From positions 1,140,501 through 1,204,500 of the forward strand of contig JAUPSS010000007.1 of the NCBI GenBank assembly GCA_040285825.1: a stretch of 64,000 nt of DNA. Direction: 5' to 3'. Positions 1 through 8,631 of the stretch are shown here, in pieces. The stretch comes from Eukaryota sp. TZLM1-RC (lineage: Eukaryota; Metamonada: BaSk clade). The translations under genes and the position numbers were made by a program. The notes beneath the pieces were generated by a model. The model was not told the DNA's origin, searched no databases, and was given only the letters and a program-made list of their open reading frames with translations. Position 1 is the first letter of the stretch. Each line of letters starts with the position of its first letter.

Positions 1-1613
1 GCTTCTCGCTTTACAGAATTAAAAGCATTTTTAAAGTCGAGATTAAAAATAAAATTATTTTCCTCTGCATTAAAAAAGGTATCAGAGGCAATAGCAGCAA
101 CAGAAGCACCATCAATTGTTTTGATTCCAAATTGATGAGGATTCAAAAATGTAGAAGCTTTGTCTTTGACACGATCGAAGACAATTGATGCTAGCAAACG
201 AGAAAGAGATTCACCAACAGCAATTGGGCGTATTCCATCAGGTTTGATTCCGTTTCCAGGCTTTACTAAAGCAATCAGACGTGCTGCGAGTAATTCAAAT
301 GGAGGATTAATTTTCAAAACAATCAATTGTTGAAAATAGTGGGCTAGATCATCAGCAATTTCGGGAGCACTGGAACACGCTATTTTTAACAGATCAAAAG
401 AAATTCCAGATGGACCTGCTGCTTTCCCCTTTGGCAATTTTTGAATAGCTTTATGAACTTCAACTGCAGTAATAGGATTTTCAATCCAAAAAGGACACAC
501 TTCAGGCTTGCTGCACTGGAAATTTTCTTGAGGATGCAACTTTTGAAGTTTTTCAAGGGTATCAGAGTTTGCATCAGCCAAAGAAGAGGAAAACAAAGAC
601 TGCTTTGCGGCACCATAACGACCACGTAAGCACAATTTTTGGCAAATTTTTGATTTTACAATTTTTCTATTTCCAAATTTTTTCTTAAAACAATTTTTGT
701 TTTTTCTAGCAAAATATTTCCAGAAGGATGAAATATTCCACTTATTATTTTTCAATTCAGAAGTAAAATTTCTCATTTCCATTGAGAAGGGGATTGTGCT
801 GGCGGGACTTATTTCTACTGGGATCCGGATCGGGGGTCTTACGGTATCAACGGCTTTACAATTCGTACAAAACAGAAGTTTTCGACCATTTCGTGAATCT
901 GCAACATCTTTTTTGCAAAATGGACAACAAAAATTACTGTTTTCAGAAGGGGAAGAAGAGGGAACACTAGAAGCATTTAACTGTTGATCGTCAGAAACAT
1001 AATTTTCAGCACCTTTCACAACGGCAAACAAACAAGCATACTTTCCTTTACATAATTGATCCAAAAATCTTTGAAAAACGAAAGCAAATTCATTGCATTT
1101 GGTCGGATGAATTTCTTGAGGTATTCTTATAGGAGGATGGTAGTTATCAACTATGCGGCATTTCAAGCAGCGATCAGAAGTTTTTCCTTTTGCATTTTTT
1201 CTAAAAGAAATACCACAAGTGTTGCAAGTTTTGTGCTTCAATCGATTGCTAACTGGTTTTGCAACAACTTGTGGAGCATTATTTATGGGTTCTACCTTAG
1301 ACTCTTTCGTTCTAATAAATTTTCTTTTACATTTTGTTTCAGAATTTGCCGCATCATTTTTTCCAACATTGGGGCATGTTCGAGCATTATGTCCCTGTTG
1401 TCGACACTTTGAGCATCTGTAGGAGCGTGGCTTTGTTTTTGAACAAACTTTTTTTTCATCGTGATTGTCTAAAAATTCTTGATCAGAATTTTTTTTGTCC
1501 AAAAATGAAGAGAGAAGAGGTTGAGGAGGAGAGGTGGAAAGGACGTCTTGAGCATCTTGTTGACTATCGTTCTTTCTTTTGACTCCATTAGAATCAGAAA
1601 CTGATTCAGGCAT
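1..1613 (-). CDS. Chimeric RLE-type non-LTR retrotransposon ORF (family A N-terminus joined in frame to family B), open to the left edge
   Basis: Read from the ATG at 1613, the frame stays open to base 1, so the product is partial (537 codons seen). Residues ~1-190 match the family A protein coded at 36452-39409. They include a CCHC knuckle (CSKCRQQGHNARTCP) and a second Cys cluster ending CLKC. Near 1030 the sequence switches, in frame, to family B: a CCPFCKK zinc cluster, the linker with RGRYGAAKQSLF, then RT motifs RPIAVGES, FGIKTIDGAS and motif A LDFKNAFNS close to the edge. The two parents exist separately (A at 36452-39409, B at 53216-54651), so this is a recombinant, probably by template switching. 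Expected activity is RT for target-primed integration. The missing C-terminus should hold YMDD and the RLE domain. Confidence 0.75.
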   Translation of the reverse strand, partial: MPESVSDSNGVKRKNDSQQDAQDVLSTSPPQPLLSSFLDKKNSDQEFLDNHDEKKVCSKTKPRSYRCSKCRQQGHNARTCPNVGKNDAANSETKCKRKFIRTKESKVEPINNAPQVVAKPVSNRLKHKTCNTCGISFRKNAKGKTSDRCLKCRIVDNYHPPIRIPQEIHPTKCNEFAFVFQRFLDQLCKGKYACLFAVVKGAENYVSDDQQLNASSVPSSSPSENSNFCCPFCKKDVADSRNGRKLLFCTNCKAVDTVRPPIRIPVEISPASTIPFSMEMRNFTSELKNNKWNISSFWKYFARKNKNCFKKKFGNRKIVKSKICQKLCLRGRYGAAKQSLFSSSLADANSDTLEKLQKLHPQENFQCSKPEVCPFWIENPITAVEVHKAIQKLPKGKAAGPSGISFDLLKIACSSAPEIADDLAHYFQQLIVLKINPPFELLAARLIALVKPGNGIKPDGIRPIAVGESLSRLLASIVFDRVKDKASTFLNPHQFGIKTIDGASVAAIASDTFFNAEENNFIFNLDFKNAFNSVKRE

Positions 1614-1687
1614 CAACAAGAAAGAATAGAAGCAATGATCTTGGTTCAGCCAGGTTTTAAGTTAAACGGTTATATGTAGAGGAAGAA
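1614..1687 (-). other. 5' terminus and leader of family A element
   Basis: This is the untranslated leader upstream of the family A ATG. Three copies (ending at 1687, 4895 and 39483) stop at the same place, after forward-strand gaggaagaa, and have unrelated sequence beyond. That shared end marks the true 5' end of full-length family A elements. Such elements usually carry an internal promoter here. None is recognisable by motif. Confidence 0.6.
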
Positions 1688-2168
1688 AAAAAAATACACA
1701 AGATTTTCAAAATCATCAATAAAATTCAAAGCAGTTTTTCCAAGACGACCATACAACGATATAGCAAATGGGCAAATTTGGTAATCTACATGGCGAACAT
1801 GTTTCAATTCTTTTAAAGGATTTGCATACTTTTTCCGTTTGTACAATTCGGAGTCATCAAGGGGGGATACTTCGGATTGAGCATTTTTCAAGGCATTTTT
1901 CTTGCAAACATCCACGTTACGACATCAACAACATTCATGACATCATCAAACGAGGGCACAACAACATCAGCACGTCGTTTTCCATATTCTGAATCTCTTA
2001 CGCTTTCATTTATATCAAGAGACCTCAACAAAGGTTCTACAAAAGATTCAATATGATAGGAATTACACATTGCATGGATTTGATCTCTGACTGCATCATG
2101 CAACGTAGAACGATAGGAAATATATCTATTACAATTAAATAAATGTGATAATGTCAAACTAGCTCCAC
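1688..2168 (-). pseudogene. Family C RLE-domain fragment
   Basis: Minus-strand remnant of the C-terminal third of a family C protein. It shows the zinc-knuckle half LSHLFNC, the conserved RSTLHDAVRDQI, the endonuclease core RRADVVVP...VVDVV, and the following YANPLKELKHVRH region. A one-base shift near 1914 splits the frame. It is cut off after FENLV, where the family A 5' end is joined, and it meets family A RT sequence at 2168. The true C-terminus (EDIDF) is missing. Confidence 0.8.
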
Positions 2169-2637
2169 ATGTTTTTTTATATCTAAATTCATCATTCGGT
2201 CAATTTTGTCAGAAATTGAGTTCAACTTTTCAAACAAATTTTTGGTAATTTCATCATTATTTCCTAAAAACGAACCCAAATGACGAATAGCATCAATTGA
2301 ATATAATTTGGCTTGAATTTCAATATCATCAATTATTGTGGAAACTGGAGAATTCGATAACAAAACACATTTAAGTAAATTAAGTCGGAGACCAATTTTG
2401 GTAAATAATTCTTTAAAACATACCGTTGCTTTTTTCACAATATTTAATTCACCAATAAGCACAACATCATCCATATATGCAATCATTTTTAGTGAAGGAA
2501 ACATCTCTTGAATTTGCAATAGAATAGGATGAATGGCCAAACAAAACAAAAGAGGTCCTAACGGATCTCCTTGCTTTACGCCACTTGATGAAATCAAAAT
2601 GTTGTTACCAAAATGTAAATTAGAATATGTGCAATAT
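2169..2637 (-). pseudogene. Family A RT segment (palm, YMDD), downstream half of a split copy
   Basis: It encodes motif B SSGVKQGDPLGP, motif C AYMDDVVLIG, motif D LRLNLLKC and the HLGSFLGN region of the family A RT. The copy continues at 3417-4895 after removal of the family D insertion, with the 13-bp TSD atatgtgcaatat at 2625-2637 and 3417-3429. It ends abruptly at 2168 in family C sequence, so the thumb and RLE are absent. Confidence 0.8.
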
Positions 2638-3416
2638 AAACATGCGTTTTCGTTGTTTTCTGTGGCCAAACAATTTGCCCAATCATTTAACTTGTAAATG
2701 TGGTAAACCTCTTTTGTTTACTCATCTTTTGAACTGTAAACATTTCATTACGTTTAGAAGCAAAGTGCATAATAACGTCAGGGACCAAATTTATGTAATG
2801 TGCAAATCATATCGTGTAGATTCCTTTTTAGAACCGCTGTTATCAAAATTAATTCTTGATGATCCCAATATTGATAGTACGCGTTACAACAGAGCTTCTA
2901 TGGGTCTGACTAGAGGTGATCTAGTTGTTCCTGGTTTAAATGGTAGTTTTACTTTTTTGGACGCCATGTCTATTGACCCTTGTAATTCCTCTAACGAACA
3001 TTTCATTAACTCGGATGTAAATAATCCTCTTCTTGCAGGCGAAAAATATAAAATTGCTAAATATGCGAAACCCATTTCCTCGGTTAATGAAAATTCTCAT
3101 GCCCAATATAATTTATGTCCATTTGTTTTTTCTTTGCTTGGATCTCTAGGTAAGGCTGCTATGGCTTTCCTTGAGGATTTTGTTGTAGTTGTAAAGGAAA
3201 GAACTGGAAGAATTTTCAATCGTGTTTACTGGCAAAACAGGATTGTATTTTCTATTTTTAAGGGAATGGTAACACTAATTTCTGATTCACTATCTTCTTT
3301 TGGGAAATTTTCTGAATCTTTGGCGATTAATTGTTTTGATGTAGGGGAGGCAGGTTTTGAGGATGTGGAGTTTTAATTGTGTATTTCATATTTGTTGTTG
3401 AATAAAAATAAATAAT
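2638..3416 (+). mobile_element. 5'-truncated family D element inserted in family A
   Basis: Short insertion holding only the C-terminal part of a family D protein (frame 2642-3376): knuckle CKCGKP...HLLNC, FRSKVHNNVRDQ, endonuclease core RGDLVVPG...LDAMSIDPC, ending EAGFEDVEF. The 3' end is gttgttgaataaaa with an A-rich tail. It is flanked by atatgtgcaatat on both sides, and the undisturbed family A sequence at ~38010 has one copy of that site. This is a dead-on-arrival 5'-truncated insertion, typical of target-primed reverse transcription. Confidence 0.88.
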
Positions 3417-4895
3417 ATATGTGCAATATGTTGATTGAAAATATGGTATTAATTCTGGCATATATTGCAATAGAGCACCATGGATACTGCGACGACTTAG
3501 CGAATTGAAAGCATTACTAAAATCCAATGACATGCAAACATTGGATTCATTTTGACGAAATAAGACATCAGTAGCAAAAATCGCTGAAGAGACTCCATCT
3601 GTAGTATTTATACCATATTGAAAGGGTAATAAAATCTTTTTAGCTTTTGCATTGAACCTGCTTAAGCAACACGCAGAAAAAATATTATGTAAGCTCTCAG
3701 AGACTGCAATAGGACGAACATCCATTTTTGAATTTTTGACAAGTGCAGTCAAACGAGAACTTCTTAATTCTTCTGGGTACTTGCGTTGACCAGATAATAT
3801 TTGGTTGAAAAATTTGGTCAATAAACCAAGGCAATCTTCTGAAGAAATAATCGCGGCTTTTACATGATCAATAGTAATACCAGAAAGCCCGGCAGACTTA
3901 CCACGAGGTCTCTTTTTGATAACCGAAAAAACTTCTGATGGCATCAATGGATAATTTTCCCAGTAAGTGCCGTAAAAATTTTGATCCATAACAGGGTCTT
4001 CATAAGGATGAAGTATTTTCAGTTTATCTACTGTATTTTCATTGTTCGGTGCTTTGACTCCGGGACTTAAAGCTGACAAAGCCTTGGACCATTTGTTGTC
4101 AAAGCATTTGTCTTCAAAAATTTTACTTAATTTCTCGGATGACTGATTTCTCGGTGCTATATTGGTTAAATCTTCGGAAATATTAACGAAATTTTGTTCA
4201 AAAGGAGGACAAAAAGAACCAAAAATTCCCAAATAATATTGATAGCATACTTTCCTTTACATAATTGATCCAAAAATCTTTGAAAAACGAAAGCAAATTC
4301 ATTGCATTTGGTCGGATGAATTTCTTGAGGTATTCTTATGGGAGGATGGTAGTTATCAACTATGCGGCATTTCAAGCAGCGATCAGAAGTTTTTCCTTTG
4401 CATTTTTTCTAAAAGAAATACCACAAGTGTTGCAAGTTTTGTGCTTCAATCGATTGCTGACTGGTTTTGCAACAACTTGTGGAGCATTATTTATGGGTTC
4501 TACCTTAGACTCTTTCCTTCTAATAAATTTTCTTTTACATTTTGTTTCAGAATTTGCCGCATCATTTTTTCCAACATTGGGGCATGTTCGAGCATTATGT
4601 CCCTGTTGTCGACACTTTGAGCATCTGTAGGAGCGTGGCTTTGTTTTTGAACAAACTTTTTTTTCATCGTGATTGTCTAAAAATTCTTGATCAGAATTTT
4701 TTTTGTCCAAAAATGAAGAGAGAAGAGGTTGAGGAGGAGAGGTGGAAAGGACGTCTTGAGCATCTTGTTGACTATCGTTCTTTCTTTTGACTCCATTAGA
4801 ATCAGAAACTGATTCAGACATCAACAAGAAAGAATAGAAGCAATGATCTCGGTTCAGCCAGGTTTTAAGTTAAACGGTTATATGTAGAGGAAGAA
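3417..4895 (-). pseudogene. Family A element, 5' half (zinc finger to RT motif A)
   Basis: Reading from 4895 leftward: leader, ATG at 4821, CCHC knuckle, then a frameshift near 4390 in a TTTT run. After a further shift near 4230 come the RT fingers (RPIAVSESL, QYGINTTDG) and motif A SLDFSNAFNS at ~3500. The copy continues at 2169-2637 beyond the family D insertion. Compared with the intact frame at 36452-39409 the differences are mainly single-base indels in homopolymers, so the breaks may be partly sequencing error. Confidence 0.8.
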
Positions 4896-5158
4896 CAAAA
4901 AAAAAATAATAATAAAAAATGGAGCTTTTTCAACGCAAATTTTAATGAATATAAACTTCTGTCTGGAATTTCTTGAATGGATATGGAGAAACATGATTGC
5001 CATAAGTCGGGAGATAAACTGGATATTTCTTCTCTTAAGTTATCCAGGAATAGGCTATTTGTATTTTCAAGAAGATTTTCGGCAAAAGGATATCTTCTAA
5101 AGAATTCAAATACAAAATTTTTTCCACCACCAATAAATGCAGCTTTGTTCAAATATTT
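4896..5158 (-). pseudogene. Family C thumb/connector fragment
   Basis: Minus-strand piece encoding KAAFIGGGKNFVFEF, then NTNSLFLDNLREEISSLSPD and IQEIPDRSLYSLKFALKKL. It is bounded on the left by an A-rich junction with the family A 5' end and on the right by the poly(T) start (minus-strand poly(A)) of another family C 3' end at 5159. It carries no catalytic motif. Confidence 0.7.
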
Positions 5159-5603
5159 TTTTTTTATTTTTTTAATTTATTTTCAAAACCACAGTCTAAA
5201 AGTCAATATCTTCAAAACAAGCTTCCACACCATCAAACCTTACAGCAGCAATGTTTTAATAATGTGCACTGACAGACATTAAAGCTTTCGAAATCATTTT
5301 AGGAATTGATTTGAAAATAGTAAAAACAATACGATTTAGCCACAAGCGACGATCAAAACGCTTATTCATTCTTTTTTTCACAAGATTTTCAAAATCATCA
5401 ATAAAATTCAAAGCAGTTTTTCCAAGACGACCATACAACGATATAGCAAATGGGCAAATTTGGTAATCTACATGGCGAACATGTTTCAATTCTTTTAAAG
5501 GATTTGCATACTTTTTCCGTTTGTACAATTCGGAGTCATCAAGGGGGGATACTTCGGATTGAGCATTTTTCAAGGCATTTTTCTTGCATACATCCACTGT
5601 TAC
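5159..5603 (-). pseudogene. Family C 3' end with poly(A), left flank of the LTR element
   Basis: The minus-strand poly(A) appears as T/A-rich sequence at 5157-5185. It is followed by the family C coding end: LNRIVFTIFKSIPKMISKALMSVSAHY, upstream FAISLYGRLGKTALNF and VDVCKKNALKNAQSEVSP. The frame breaks near 5255, so the last residues are in another frame. The coding sequence is interrupted at the VTVDVC codons by the gypsy element and resumes at 12774. The 4-bp TTAC at 5600-5603 is the left TSD. Confidence 0.82.
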
Positions 5604-5682
5604 TGTTGCCTAAAGTCTATTGTAGTAAAGAAAAGTCTGATTTATTTTCTATTCATATTATATAAGCCTTAGGGCGCCAACA
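5604..5682 (-). repeat. 3' LTR (79 bp)
   Basis: It is identical over 79 bases to 12695-12773. On the element strand it starts TGTTGGCGCC and ends AGGCAACA. It contains a TATA-like TTATATAA and, downstream, AATAAA, so promoter and polyadenylation signals appear compressed into under 80 bases. Confidence 0.92.
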
Positions 5683-5700
5683 CTGCTTCTTCCCTTTTTC
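5683..5700 (-). promoter_or_regulatory. Polypurine tract priming plus-strand DNA synthesis
   Basis: On the element strand gaaaaagggaagaag lies 3 bases upstream of the 3' LTR. This is the position and composition expected of the primer for plus-strand synthesis in LTR retrotransposons. Confidence 0.8.
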
Positions 5701-5811
5701 AAAATAAATCAGCTTATATGAATATGAAATAAAAACTATATACAATTAACAAAACAACTATAATAAATACATATAATCGATATAATATAAATAATCGATA
5801 TAAACTAAGAA

Positions 5812-8631
5812 TTAGCTCCTCTTCCTAATTCTATAACTGCGTCTAGGCCTCTTAGAAGGCGTAGACTCATTGGAGGTACTTTGTCGTCGACTAGTGGTAC
5901 GTTTTCCAATTTTCTTGTTATCCTTACTAAATAACTTATAAGCTTCTGAATGTTTAACCGAATGGAGTGGCTCTTCTGTTGTCTCACCGCCAAACCACTG
6001 AACAGTACAGAAACTACCTGAATCAGAGTGGTATTCTGAGAGGATTTTCTCTATAACGTGTTTTTCGGAATCGCCTGCAGCGACTGCCTTGAGGAATTCA
6101 ATGTCCTGTGGATTTTCTGCGTTATAGATTTTGCAATCTTTCTTGGCAGCTTTTAATTCTGTGCCAGTAGTAAGATTCTTCAATAATAAAGTGGATTTGG
6201 AAGGAAGGTCAATAACTAAAAATGGTCCATTCCAAGATCCATGCAATTTATTATTTTGCTTGGTTTTACGTAAGACGTAGTCACCAATATTAAATACTAT
6301 AAAACACGAATTAGTATTATCTACTGAAGACGGAGTATTTAATGTTTGGTGACGCTCTGCTTCTTCCCTTTTTTCTTGTAGACGAGTGTTTTTCATTTTG
6401 ATGTCATCTAATAAAGGGATATTAGTTTCAAATTTGGATAAATTTCCTAATATATTAGCAGGGTCTGTTCTTGGACTAATCGAAGAACCGAACATGAGTT
6501 CGTATGGGGTAAAACCAGTTTTTCTGCTTTTAGTAGAATTTATTAATAGTTGGGATATAGGTACGTATGTAGACCAATTTCCGTAATCATTGAAATCTAT
6601 TAATAGTTTCCTTAAGCATTGAAGAACGTCTCTATGTTTACGTTCTACAAGTCCATTACTTTCTGAATAGTGGGGAATTGAGTTACTCATCTCAATCGCT
6701 AATCTGTTACACACTATTTTGAAAGTCTCATTGGCGAACTCAGGTCCATTATCACTATGAATTAACATAGGTATGCCAAAGATAGCGCAAACATTCCAAA
6801 TCAAGGCATCTGCGGTTTCTAAGGCATTGAGTTCTTTTAGAGGGACTAAAATTGTATATCCAGTAAAAGAGTCTACAAATACTAATAGATATTTATTTCC
6901 TTCGTTGTCAGAATTTAGGGGTCCAATTGTATCGACATTTAATCTGGCAAAAGGACGATCTGCCCATAAAGATCCTGTGGAAGGTGTTTTTGATCTTTTA
7001 ACTGGAGCCGTTTTTTGACAAGTTGGGCATCTTTTGACATGATTAATAAGGTCCTTTCTCATATTGGGCCAGTAGAAATCACTTTTGGACAGTTTGTGTA
7101 AACTATCGCTTTTGCTGGGGTGACCAGATTGAACCAAACCATGTATTAATAATAGTGCCTGTTTTCTGAGGCTCTTTGGAATCAAAATTTTGTTTTTATT
7201 ATTTTTCCAAATTTGAGTGTTTACATCTAGAATTGCGTTATCAAATAAAGAGTCGTTGTTGTTTTTGGCTATTTGTTGTTCAGATCTTATCTTAGACAGC
7301 CAAGAAGAAAAAATAGGTAGGTCTTGGTGTCTACTTAGAGATGAGATTGAAGGGATGTCTTCAAGATCCGAATCAGAATCATCGTCTAGTGGAGGTATCT
7401 CGTAATTTGAAAGTAAAGTGTCTGGTATATTTATACTACAAATAGAAGGAGTTTCCTCGTTTTGATCCAAATCAATATTCCTCGATAACATATCTGCCCA
7501 ATGGTTGTCTTCACCAGGTTCGTGGACTATGTCAAAGTCGAATTCAGATAGTATCGGCAGCCATCTCTTTACAATTCTATTTTTCTCTGGGGCTGTAGCC
7601 AGGAATGCAATGTTTTTATGATCTGTGAAAATTGTTAAATGTCTAGTTAACAAGTAGCTTTCTAAACAACTTTCAGTTAAAATCAGAAGTATTGCGTATA
7701 ATTCTTTTTGTAAGGTGGACCATTTTCTTTGTGTTTCTGTAAGTAATCTACTATAGAATGACAAAGGTTTCACTTTCCTTTTATTTAGCGGGGTTCCTGC
7801 AGGGGAGTAGGGTTCAATTTCTTGCCAAATAACACCTCCTACTGCTACATCTGAAGCGTCAGTACTTATCAATACTCGCTTGCCCGGAGCTGGTAATTCA
7901 AGGGGCATGTGGTTTACTATTAGGTCTTTTATTTGTTTTAAGTAATCGTCATGCTTGCAAGTCCATTTAATTATTCTGGGTTTTCCTTTAATTAGCTCGT
8001 TAATTGGAGCAATTAATTCAGAAATACCTGGAAGCCAATCTCTAATATAATTGATGGATCCTACCAATGAGCGAACTTCTTTCACTGTTTTTGGTCTAGG
8101 GATTCTCATCAAGGCTTCGATTTTTTTCTTACTTATAAATCTAGTTTTATCCTGGAAGGTACTTCCTAAAATGTCGATAGGGTGTTTTGATGTTACGAAT
8201 TTACATTTACGTAAGCCTATATTTACACGTCTATTTCTGGCGCATTGGAGGACTCTTTGTAATCTCTTATAGAAATCTTCGAAAGTCGTTCCAACTATTA
8301 TGATATCATCAATATATATAAAAACGCCATCAATTTGGAATATTTCCATCATTACATTTTGGAAAACTGCTGGGATGTTCTTTAATCCGAAGCAAGCTCT
8401 TTTAAACATAATTGATCTTCCAGGGATTGAGATTGATGTTTTCTCAATATCCTTCTCAGCAACATTCATCTGCCAGAAAGCTTTTGGTAAATCAAGCGTG
8501 GCGATGTAATTTGCTCTACTCAAAAATTCTAATATATCACTAATCCTAGGTAGATTAGGCTCTACTGAAATCGTATGGGCATTAACTCCATCTTTACCAC
8601 TAAAGTCTCCAGTTAACCTGGGTTTTTGCCG
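5812..8631 (-). CDS. pol: Pol polyprotein of the gypsy element: RT, RNase H, integrase, chromo-like tail
   Basis: The frame opens at 8631, inside the RT domain, in the -1 frame relative to the gag ORF, which ends at 8613. Counting from the serine at 8523 (SRANYIATLDL): RT motif A D11 and the YIDD box at 70-73; RNase H with STDAS (D222), KELYAI (E274) and FTDHKN (D301); integrase HHCC finger (H461, H468, C499, C502) and catalytic D531, D591, E627 (VDTIGP, HSDNGPEF, GLVERKH). A C-terminal stretch with VIEKIL and EEPLHSVK resembles a chromodomain and may direct chromatin targeting. The frame break is at ggcaaaaaccc (8620-8630), in the middle of RT rather than at a gag/pol boundary. A mutation or a homopolymer error is therefore likelier than programmed shifting. 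All catalytic residues are present. Confidence 0.9.
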   Translation of the reverse strand, partial: RQKPRLTGDFSGKDGVNAHTISVEPNLPRISDILEFLSRANYIATLDLPKAFWQMNVAEKDIEKTSISIPGRSIMFKRACFGLKNIPAVFQNVMMEIFQIDGVFIYIDDIIIVGTTFEDFYKRLQRVLQCARNRRVNIGLRKCKFVTSKHPIDILGSTFQDKTRFISKKKIEALMRIPRPKTVKEVRSLVGSINYIRDWLPGISELIAPINELIKGKPRIIKWTCKHDDYLKQIKDLIVNHMPLELPAPGKRVLISTDASDVAVGGVIWQEIEPYSPAGTPLNKRKVKPLSFYSRLLTETQRKWSTLQKELYAILLILTESCLESYLLTRHLTIFTDHKNIAFLATAPEKNRIVKRWLPILSEFDFDIVHEPGEDNHWADMLSRNIDLDQNEETPSICSINIPDTLLSNYEIPPLDDDSDSDLEDIPSISSLSRHQDLPIFSSWLSKIRSEQQIAKNNNDSLFDNAILDVNTQIWKNNKNKILIPKSLRKQALLLIHGLVQSGHPSKSDSLHKLSKSDFYWPNMRKDLINHVKRCPTCQKTAPVKRSKTPSTGSLWADRPFARLNVDTIGPLNSDNEGNKYLLVFVDSFTGYTILVPLKELNALETADALIWNVCAIFGIPMLIHSDNGPEFANETFKIVCNRLAIEMSNSIPHYSESNGLVERKHRDVLQCLRKLLIDFNDYGNWSTYVPISQLLINSTKSRKTGFTPYELMFGSSISPRTDPANILGNLSKFETNIPLLDDIKMKNTRLQEKREEAERHQTLNTPSSVDNTNSCFIVFNIGDYVLRKTKQNNKLHGSWNGPFLVIDLPSKSTLLLKNLTTGTELKAAKKDCKIYNAENPQDIEFLKAVAAGDSEKHVIEKILSEYHSDSGSFCTVQWFGGETTEEPLHSVKHSEAYKLFSKDNKKIGKRTTSRRQSTSNESTPSKRPRRSYRIRKRS

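Noticed and set aside
8613-8631. Programmed -1 frameshift between gag and pol
   Set aside because: The break lies within the RT domain, the heptamer is not canonical (C-AAA-AAC), and the overlap is very short. A mutation or homopolymer error is simpler.
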